Source: Klebsormidium nitens
Lineage: Eukaryota; Streptophyta; Klebsormidiophyceae; Klebsormidiales; Klebsormidiaceae
DNA: 64,000 nucleotides
Reading direction: 5' to 3'
Assembly (NCBI GenBank): GCA_000708835.1
Contig: DF237170.1
Span: 65,814-129,813, forward strand
The position numbers and the translations under genes are program-made. Under the pieces are notes generated by a model. It did no database searches. It saw only the letters and a program-made list of their open reading frames with translations, and had not been told where the DNA came from. Within the stretch, counting starts at the first letter, position 1; each line of letters starts with the position of its first letter. Shown in pieces: positions 48,701-57,769 of the stretch.

Positions 48701-51700
48701 AGGCGCTGATGCATTTCCAGCGGGTTGAGAGCAGGAACAATAAAGCGGACTGCAATACGGAGGCCGGTTCCCAACTGGAGGATTCCGTTGAGAAAGCGGT
48801 CGGAGAAGTGGGAGGAAGCGTTGGGTCGTCAGGAGCGGCGGGAATGTCTGGTGAGGATTCAGACGGGTCAGGAAACGGGGCGGATTCAGCTGGTTTAAGG
48901 GGCCGGAAGGATGACGAAGGCTTTGTAAAAAACAGCGATGGGTTGGAAAACGGCAAAAGGGAAGACAGCTCGCCAGGTGTTAGTCGAAGTAACAAGGAGA
49001 AAGACCTAGACGTGGGCTGCCCTGTTTCTTCTGGAGGGGACTTGCGGAGCGCCCAGGGTCCACGTGTCGCTCTGCGGAGCACAGAAACCGCAGAGACGCC
49101 GGGCGGTTCTAGCGAGACGCAGCGGATTGCGGACACGTGGAGCGGGGGGAAGCCGTGCGGATTACGGCGGGAAGAAACTGAGGCAGTGTCAACTAGAAGC
49201 GGCGGCGAAAGCGGAGAAAAGGGGCTGGCCGTTTCTGAAAAGGCAACAAGCAGCCACGCAATAGACATTTCGGAAGGGATCCCTCTCGCGGAGGGCCAAG
49301 CCGTGAATGAAAGAGCCGGCAGCGCATTTGTAATGGCGCCTCTGGAGGGGTTGAGATTCTCGTCGCCACCAGAGGCCCTGTCCGGCGAGCCGTTGGCTGG
49401 GGCGAAACACTCGAACTCCAGCTCTTCTGCCAGTCAAAAGGGCCTTTCTTCGACGGCTGCGGTTCCGCAAACTTTAGCCTCTCTCTTTCACAGGCATGTC
49501 ACCGCCTCGAATCTACAGCCCGAGAACTCTGCAAGCCCTTCTCCGTTGAAGAGTACTGCGTCCCAATCTGATCGAGGGGCGACCATGATGGCTTCAGATT
49601 ACGTCGGCGGTCGCCCTAGCTCGAGCAGGGCTGGGGGAATCTCCGTAAAAAGCAGCGAGTCACCAACGGAGGACGTTCAGCCGGTCCAAATAGCGACGGC
49701 GGAGAAAGCGGGCGCCTCTGAGGCAAAGGATGGAGTCTTTCCTAGTGCGCTTCAGCAGAAGGGGGGCCAGTCAAAGGTGGCTCCAACGGGGAAGAAAAGG
49801 GATGAGGAACGTCGAGGTAGCTTATGGGGGAGCCGCATTAAAGACGAGTGCTCGGGGGAAAGTGACCGAGGAAACGTAAGCGGTTCGTCGAGGCGTCCAA
49901 GGAAAGAAGCTGGGCCCGGGGAATGTTCCACCGAGGGAAGCACGGAGAATCGAGACGTCAGCGAGTCGTCTAACGGCGGAAGCGTCAGCCCGCGGGAGGA
50001 CCTGAAGCGAACGGACCGGGCTGCTGACGTCGTCCCCCGCAGTGTCGCTGACGTCGGTAACCACAGAGCGCCAGCGCAGCTCCGGGCGAGCTGCAGAGCC
50101 GAGCCTCGTGAGGTGGGCCGGCGCCCGGAAAACGACGTCAGTAGAAGCGGCAGGGCTCGAGATGACGTCGGCAGGCATCGTCTGTGGGGGGAGGCGGACG
50201 AGAATGCTGACGTGGGCGATTCTGATTTCGGGGGAAGGCTTTTGAGTCGAGAGATCCGCGAGTTGAGGAAGATCCAGGAAGCGCGGAGAGCGGCGGAGAA
50301 GGAGCGGCTAGGAGCGGCGGTCAGTGCGCTGCAGGAGTGGAAGACCGCAAACGGCGGGGTAGGTTTCCTCTTCGCTGTTCCTTTTCACCGGTATGTATTC
50401 CCTTGCTTCAGGACTAGAAGAACGCAATCGGCGGGGTAAAGTTTCTCGTTGCTGTTCCGTTTTCGTTCCTTTTCCGTTCCTTTTTCCGGTGGATTTCCCT
50501 TGGTTCAGGAGTGGAAGACCACAAACGGTGGAGTATCTTTTCAGCTTCTTGTTCCTCTTTCTTTCATCTTCCGTTCCTTTTCCGTTTCCTTTCCCCTTCC
50601 TTCAGGGGGAAAGAATGCAAAAGGCAGTGAAAACTCCGCTTGCTCTCCTATCGCTCGTTCTGGCTATGCACTTCGGGACCCGAAGAGGCGGTCAGATTGA
50701 ACAGCGCAATCTTGGCATCAATCATTGCTGACCGAAAGATAGCTAGCACTTCGTCTAGCGTGCTCAAAAGTGGCTCGTGACCGGCTGTCGAAACAATCAG
50801 CGCGCGCGTGCGATCGTGCTTGCTCCTTCTTGCTGGATCCTCCCTTAGCATCATCACAACATTTTGGAAGTTGAAACGATCACTATATGCCAGCTTTCAG
50901 CCTTTTTGCCGCTTGTACTTTGCAAAAGTTGTTCGATTTGCTCTTATTTGTATCTAATTCGACAACAAGAGACAATCTAAAGAAAAAATTGCTTTCAGAG
51001 AAGCACAAAGGTTCTTCTTTCGAACAATGCCGTGGCTAAAACGAATCGTATTGGTACTACAGGCGGGCACCTCGAACGGCAATGAACGCCGCCGAAGCTC
51101 CCAGCGCAAGGCGGTCAAGCGTGGCCACGTCATCTCTGACGTCAGCTCCGAGTTCAGCTTCGAAAGCCCGATCCAAAGCGACGCCCCGATCCGGAGAATG
51201 CTCCATGCGCCGCCGTTAGCTGAGCCGCGGGGTTTGGAGGTTTCGAGGGCCGCGGAGAGGGCGGCCGCGGACGCGCTCGAGAGCGCCCACGTGGCGACGT
51301 CCCGCGCGGCCGAACTGGAGCAGGCGCTCGCGCGCAAGGAGCGCGAGGTCGCGCGGCTGGCGCGCGTCGCAGAAGGCTTTAGCAGGGGCGCCGGCGCGGC
51401 CGAGCGCGCGCTGCAGGCGGAGGTGGCGGAGATGGCGCGCGAGCGGGACGGGGCGCTGCAGGAGAGGAAGGCACTTCTGGAGCAGGTGCGTCTGACTGAG
51501 TCACCATTTGCTTATTATACCTCTGCCGTTGGAGAGAATTCACAGCATCGTTTTCTAGATCAGGCATACTTAGCTCAAGTTACAGTACTGGGATGGGTAG
51601 AGTTAGTATGGGGGTTAGGGTGGATACGGGTGCGGAGCGGGTGATATTTGGGTTTAGGTTTTCAGATTAGCTTCGTTTCTACTAGAACTTGAGCTTACCA

Positions 51701-54700
51701 TGATTTTTCTAGAAAGGTATGATAAGATCTCCCGTTTTCTCGGAGTTGAAGTAGGGTCCATCTCTCCTCGACCTTCTTTACCTATTATGCGCTCACCATG
51801 ATACCCTTCCTTGCGGTTGTGAGCTTAGCGACACTGGATTACTCTCTGAACTCCCTGCTGGAGACGATCCGGTTCCAACTGCCTTGAATCTCGCCCGGTC
51901 GAAGGCCTTTTCGTGAAGTCTATTTACAGCTTTGATAGCCGATTTCGTCGCGGTCAGAAAAGTGGACGGGTCGGTATGCGCGCGGGCCTGATCATGTGCT
52001 CTCCTTGTTATATCATCAAAATTAACAGATATTATTTTAGAAAGTGTGGAGATCTAAGAAATTTCTCACATGTTGAAAATCTTCACAACCTTTCCTTGTT
52101 CCACAGCTGGCAAGAAGGGACCGACAGCTGACAGAACGCTGCGACGAGGTGGATCGGCTCAAGTCGGCCTTTGCCAAACTGGCGGACCAGCGCGCGGCGG
52201 AGAGCGCGCGCGCAGAGGACGCCGCAAGGGCGCGCGAGGTGCGCGTCCGCGAGCTGGAGGAGGGTTTGAGGGTTTCGGAGAGGCTCAGGGCCGAGGCGGA
52301 GGTGAGAACGGACAGAATGTGTAAGCTGTTGCTTTAAAAATTCTGCACTATGACGGCTTTAAGGAAGTACTTGGGAAACTTTGCCTGACCCTCAAGTCGC
52401 TTTTGGAAGTCAAGTTTGAAATTTGATTTTCACTTTCCTTACCACCATATTCAGCAGGTTTTTAGCAGATTGTCAAAAAGACATCGGCCAATTTCTATGG
52501 CCAGACACCTCTAAGAAGCAAAATATATTTGCGACTCTTCCCCGTGCCCAATTTGACAGCACCATCTTAAACAAGGTTGCATTGCCAGCGCATCCCTACT
52601 TCCTTTGTTGATCTTTCCTGCTGTTCTCACCTGTCGCCGGTGACGAGATTTAGCGAACTTCCGGCATTAAAATGAGTTCAGCTGGCTTTGCGGTTCCTTA
52701 CTCTCCAGACTCTTGACACCTCCTCTTAGTCAACTCTGTTCCACCCTTCAGGTTGAGATGCGAACACATCAGGAGCGTCAATCGCACTTTACCGCAGAGA
52801 GGAAGCGCCTTTCGGACGCCCTGACGGCCTCCCAAGCGTCCGAACAAGGCCTCGTCCAAAAGTTGGACGCTCTGCAGTCGCGGCTTTCGGACGCTCTCTC
52901 CGCCGCACGGGCGTCCGAACAGGGCCTCGTCCAAAAGCTGGACGTCCTGCAGTCGCGGATAGACGCCTCGTCAGAAACTAGGTTACGGGCGTCCGAAGCT
53001 GCTAACACAGCCTTAACCCAGAAAGTGGAGGGTTTGCTGACCAAGATCTCGGCGCTGGAGGCGGAGCTGCGGCACGTGGCGCGCCCGAGAGCTCGCCGCG
53101 TGGCACCTGCAGAGGATGTTGCAAATAGGGCGACCCTGAAAGAGCAGGAAGAGTCGGTAGAGTCGCCAAAAAGCGTGAGCGGTCTGCTGAGCGACGGAGA
53201 GGAAGAGCCGCTAACAGGAAATCTGGAACAAAGCCGCGTATCGAAAACGGTCAAGTGGCCCAAACCCGGTCAGTTGGCGGCCTCCAATCCGCAAACGACG
53301 CACGCAGAAGAAAGCCCTGAGCAGAGTGCAAGTCAAGAAGAGCCGCTTACTGAGACATCGGGTCGTAGGGCCTCGACTGAGTGGAACGAGCGACTGGTGC
53401 AGTCTGACGGGGAGGGTCAGGTGGGGGGAAGAAGCGGAAACAGGGCCTCCGGCGAAAAGGTGGCGGAATTAGAACGGGAAGTGAAACAACTGAGAGGGGC
53501 GCTCAACGTCGCCAAGGAGGGGCAACAGGTAGGGTCCTAAGCCGTGATTTCACCTGCAAAGTTTGTAATCAGACTCTTTGCGCTGAGTGATGCGTAACGG
53601 GCAAGGCGCAGCTTTTTCTTGTTTGTGAATTTGAAACGGCCGCAGCGTTCCCTTTCTCCTCGCCTGAATGGTTCAATACCTTTGGAACCTTCAGACGCTG
53701 TCGATTGACGATGTATAACAGAACATCCTCTGTCACGGTACACGTCAGAGATCGAGGTCAGGGAATTGCTACGTTCTAGGCATCACTGGCTTTCACAACA
53801 TACACAGTGTCTATTTTACGAGATCAGCAGAATGATCACCCTGTCAGAGTCCCAATAAGATTTTGGGTTCGGTTGCGGAAGCCAGCGTTGAGTCATTTGG
53901 ACAGACCGCTTGCGAAGTTCCTTTACTTGCCTTAGTCAACCGGATTATGCTATCCACAGGCAGAACCCTTGCAGAATTCTCTGACTTGGGTTATTTGACT
54001 AACCTACCGGTCATCAAGTCCGCAGGTGGCCTGGAACAAGTACGCGGCTCTGTTGCGAAATTTGCGAAAGTGGATGGAGGGTCGCCGTTACACTGCCAAG
54101 ACCACCGCCATTAAATTCCCTGGTTTATTGACTAACCATCCTGGTTATGCTGTCCGCAGGCGGGTCGTGGCAAGTACGCGGCTCTGCTGCGAAACCTGCG
54201 GACCTGGATGGAGGGTCGCCGTTACATGGCCAAGACGGCCCCCCAGTTGACCGCTCTGATTCCGCTGCTGGCCTGGCGGAACCTACCGGCCGAAACCAAC
54301 CGGATGCGGGCGCGGTGGCACCATCTGGCGGAGGGCCTGTGCGCGGAGGTGAGAATGGGCTCTTGGTGCGAAAGGCTCTCAGTGCAGATGGGCTCTTGGT
54401 GCGACTGCGCTCCTGGTGTGAATAAGCTATTGGTGTGAATAGGCTCTTGGTGTGAGTGGGCTCTTGTTGCGACTGGAATGGGAAACCAAGAATCCAAAGG
54501 ATTCTGCACGGCTGGTGGGAATAAGCAATCGGTACAAGCATGTAAGCAAGCATATTGAGCGAGCACTCTTTCCCAAGCCCTGACCTAGTCGCCAGCAAAA
54601 TCTTTTTTGCTCATCCAAACGTTGAGGTGGGAGACGGGAGTCAGTCTCGGAGAGAGGAACTACTTTGCGGCCTATGTCAGAGCATCTCGAAGTCAATCAG

Positions 54701-56576
54701 CCAAGAATCTGAATTTTAGCGGAACAGAATCAACATCGTTGACGGTACCATCCGGCCGTGCGGCAAAATATCTTTGGAACGTTTCGTCCTTCTGACAAGC
54801 TCACCGAACGGTCTTTTCGTCTTGGAATTACAATATGTCGGCTTCCACGACCCGGCCTGCTGATGGAGCCGGGCTCGTGTGGCCGACACCTGGACATTGA
54901 TGGACTTTTTATGCTTGCACGAGCAGCAATTCAAGCGAGCCCCTCTTTGTCGTCAGGGGCCGAATCATTTCGCTCCATGTTTCGCCCGACTGATCCTCGG
55001 CTTTGCTTCTGCAGAACGCCGAGTCTCCACAGCGCCAGTCGTTCGTTTCGCGGATGTCACGCTTACGTCACCACCGGCGCTGCCTGAGCGCCCACGTGGA
55101 CCGCCAGTCGCTGCTCGCCGCGCTCCGCGTTTGGCGTGCGGAAGTGACGAGCGGAGAAGCGCGCGCGGCCGGTGAGCGCGCGCGCGCGCGCGAGGAGGAG
55201 CTCGAGCGCATCACGTGCGCGCTACCCTGGTGGGTGCGGCGCGTGAGCGAGCGCGCGGCGCTCGCGCGCTTCTTCCTGCACTGGCGGCTGGCGGGCGTGA
55301 CGGGAAAGCGCCAGGGTTTGGAGGTTCTGCAGAGAGAGAGCGAGCCGGAGGCGGATCCCGGTCACCGGAAGTCTCTGGAAGAGCATCCGCGGAAGAGGAA
55401 TTCCGCTGAAGAAATGAGCTTTGTGGAAGTTCCAAGGGATATAAAGGCAGCTTCTATGGCGGAAAGCGGAGCTCCGGCGGAAGAGCTCAACGGAATGCTG
55501 GGCGCGGACGGAGGAGACGCAATCCAGGTTGAGCTGCGGGCCATACGGGAGATGGTGCAAGAGCGGCTGCTGGAGCTGAGTCAACATGACGTAAGCAGAA
55601 GCCTGCTTAACTTTTGCATCACCTTTCTGTAGAAAAGAACGAACGGGATCCAGCAAACATACTTTCGGGATTTCCACAATGCTCGACTTAATCAACAGAC
55701 AGGAAGAAGAAAGCACTTTCGAGCCGGACGCGTTGATGAGTGCTTGCCTTTCTGATAAGTTTGCAGTCGGTGTTTAGCGCAGACAGATCTTGCCACGCTT
55801 TCTCGAAGTAGGAAGACGTCCCCGCGTCACCTTGTGTTCGCAAGGGCCATCAGTGCACCTCCTATGACGAAGTCTTGGATGCCGTGGTTTAAAGTCGCGC
55901 TCGAAAGCCAACACGCGCCTCAGGATCCAACTTAGCTTCCCTCAGGAAGCCAGCGATTTCGTGTCAGGTTTCCTGGCGCATAAATTCAAGCAGGAACGTG
56001 CGACAGCTCCTGGGAAAGCAAAAGTTCGGACCAAAGCGCACAGCGGTAAATCGTCATATCCATTCGCAGGAGCTTTCAACGGACGTCCCCGAAAAGAGGC
56101 CGGGGTGCGCCCAGAAAGCGTCTGTCTCGGACGGCTTGCACATGTGCCAGAGCCAAAAAGACGTCATTCAGCACCTCATAACCATCCTGACGGACCTGCA
56201 AGACCGGGCCACCGGCGGTGTAACGCCCGCGGCAGCGTCCGCAGGAGCGTTACAGACACCAGTGCGGGATGATGAAACGACCCCTGAGATGGAGATGAAG
56301 AAAGAAAACGAAACCGGAAGCTTTGGATCGAGGCTAGCGCAAGGCCACGTTGAAGAGGAAGAGAGAAACGTTAAAATCTCGTCCGAGGAAAGGGCGGACG
56401 ATGCAGCGCGTGTCGAGGTCAAAGTAATAGATTCTGCCAGGCAGAGTGCTGCCGAGCAAAGAGGGGGCGGTAGAGAGAAAGGTATTGAGTTAAATGCAAC
56501 GCATACTCGCCGGCGGATATTGCGGGGGACGTCGAGGTTGAGCGGGAAAGGAAGAACAAGACACTGGGCACCTTAA
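45784..56576 (+). CDS. Giant coiled-coil protein with SFI1-like tryptophan motifs (~2,268 aa)
   Basis: Exons 45784-46297, 46733-50358, 51063-51485, 52107-52301, 52752-53528, 54160-54348, 55015-55590 and 56070-56576 join in phase without a stop. Residues 1 to about 1,330 are low-complexity, rich in Gly/Ser/Glu, with a very acidic stretch near 300-480. A charged helix (REIRELRKIQEARRAAEKER) starts the coiled-coil part, which continues through exons 51063-53528 (Ala/Arg/Glu heptads, a duplicated 25-aa unit). Exons 54160-55590 carry L..(L/F)..W motifs: ALLRNLRTWMEG, LIPLLAWRNL, SLLAALRVWRAEV, ALARFFLHWRLAG. Such motifs resemble the centrin-binding repeats of SFI1 proteins of basal bodies and centrosomes. 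The tail (exon 56070) is Glu/Lys-rich. A cytoskeletal scaffold is inferred. The gene might in reality be two transcription units, but phase agreement at every join argues for one. The first ATG is assumed to be the start. Confidence 0.7.
50335..50532 (+). repeat. Three tandem copies of a 24-nt exon end with flanking splice-like sites
   Basis: The large exon ends CAG|GAGTGGAAGACCGCAAACGG..|GTA, encoding EWKTANGG. The block recurs at 50412-50435 (GACTAGAAGAACGCAATCGG.., with a stop) and 50509-50532 (GAGTGGAAGACCACAAACGG.., EWKTTNGG). Each copy is preceded by CAG and followed by GTA. Between them are similar TTCCGTTCCTTTTCC pyrimidine tracts. Starts are 77 and 97 bp apart. The third copy is intact and 24 nt long, so it could act as a symmetric 8-aa microexon. 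Confidence 0.9.
52806..53030 (+). repeat. In-frame 75-bp tandem repeat in coiled-coil exon
   Basis: Unit 1 (52806-52880) and unit 2 (52881-52955) encode near-identical 25-aa segments, RLSDAL(T/S)A..ASEQGLVQKLD followed by .LQS. A more diverged third unit (from 52956) reads RIDASS..RASEAANTALTQK. The coiled coil has grown by duplication without loss of frame. Confidence 0.93.
53960..54159 (+). repeat. Decayed upstream copies of the start of giant-gene exon 54160-54348
   Basis: The exon start encodes AGRGKYAALLRNLRTWMEGR. A copy from 54026, after TCCGCAG and 134 bp upstream, reads VAWNKYAALLRNLRKWMEGR with an open frame, and its GACTAACC intron flank is duplicated too. A shorter relic (GGATTATGCTATCCACAGGC) lies at about 53942-53961. 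The 54026 copy has no obvious GT donor, so it is probably not a free-standing exon. Confidence 0.9.
54355..54472. repeat. 17-bp minisatellite, seven units
   Basis: Units of the type ATGGGCTCTTGGTGCGA start at 54355, 54372, 54388, 54405, 54422, 54439 and 54456 (the second is 16 bp). The array begins 7 bp inside the intron that follows exon 54160-54348, directly after its GTGAGA donor. Confidence 0.95.
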
Positions 56577-57489
56577 CGAAGAGACTGGGAGAGGATTCGC
56601 TCACATGAAAGATGAATCGGATCCTCGAATCCTATAGTGTCCAGAACGTGCACAAATCTGATTGTTTGGTTAATTGTGTACGCTGTCCTATTGGCAGAAA
56701 CGACGTCATAAGAAATTCATCGCCATGCCAATGAGGAGTCCCTACGCTACGGCTCGGATGCCGCTGGGACATCACGCACGATCAATTTCTCACGTCTGCA
56801 TCCTGGCATAGGTCTTTCTATCATGTTATTACTTGATTATAGCCAGGCTGCTTTTCAAAGTTGAGGTTAGTTTTTTAGTGCTACGAGCTACACTCACGAG
56901 CTCGCTCGGATCCCTTGCAACCGAAGAAGTTATGAATAACGTTCCTAGAGCCGACAATCAGCTGCAGCATTTGCCAATGATCAGCAAGCTGAAAGAGATG
57001 TGCCAGCCACCGCCAGGCCCGGCCCAGAATGAAAACTATAGCCTTCAGATCCGAATGTCTCACTTAGATCTGCGTTTACATCGTGTTGTTGTGGAAGCCA
57101 ATCCAAACCTGGTCGGCGACTTTTGAGAGCCAAGTATAATAGACCGCAATACCGCATACTTCAGCATCAGGTATGTATTGCCATGGTACTCTTGTTTGGC
57201 GTGTACGTTCAATGCGGATCCAAGTTTACTGGATAGAAGCAAGGGCTCGCTCTTCATGCACTTGGCCGGTCTGCTCAGATCGGACTGTTGAACGGGATCA
57301 TTGATCTGGCGTATCCGTAACTCTTGCCAACCTGTTCATGCAGGCTGCCCTCCCCAGTCACCTATTGAGAGGGATCCCTTTGCTGATGTTGCGAACTTCC
57401 CACCCTCTCGTCTTTCTGCTGAATCTGGACCGTAAGGTACGGGGCACCAAGATCTTGACCGTCGAGAGTTGCATCAAGCAAGCAACGAG
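56577..57489. other. Intergenic region after the giant gene
   Basis: No gene supported. A frame near 56833-57126 has neither codon bias nor homology. Confidence 0.5.
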
Positions 57490-57520
57490 CCAATGAAAGT
57501 GGCCGAATCTGGCGCCAAGG
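57490..57520 (+). promoter_or_regulatory. Promoter element shared by the two tandem paralogues (copy 1)
   Basis: A 31-bp block opens with CCAATGAAA and ends with CGAATCTGGCGCCAAGG, 250 bp before the ATG at 57770. It matches 62359-62389 at 25 of 31 positions. It combines a CCAAT box with a GGCGC core that resembles an E2F site. Cell-cycle control is only a suggestion. Confidence 0.55.
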
Positions 57521-57769
57521 TTTGAAATTGGAAACTCATACAGATCCGATGCAAACTGTGCATCTGCTAACTTAGGTATGAAACAGTCCAGCAGGATTCT
57601 AGCCTGAGAGTCCAGGCTGGAGGTGCATTGCTTTCAAGTGTCTGCTTGTTAAAGGCGGACAGAAGCAGACTTCGGAGCAGCTCCTCAAATCAAGCCGGTA
57701 AGAGTAATTGGTCTCGCCGGTGTGGTCTCGCTCGTCTTGTAGTTGTGGCGGCACTGCCAAGCAGGTTCG

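Noticed and set aside
47273-49470. Several minus-strand frames of 180-250 codons
   Set aside because: They are shadows of the 3.6-kb giant-gene exon, where biased codons keep the opposite strand open.
56833-57126. 97-codon plus frame after the giant gene
   Set aside because: No codon bias, homology or splice context.
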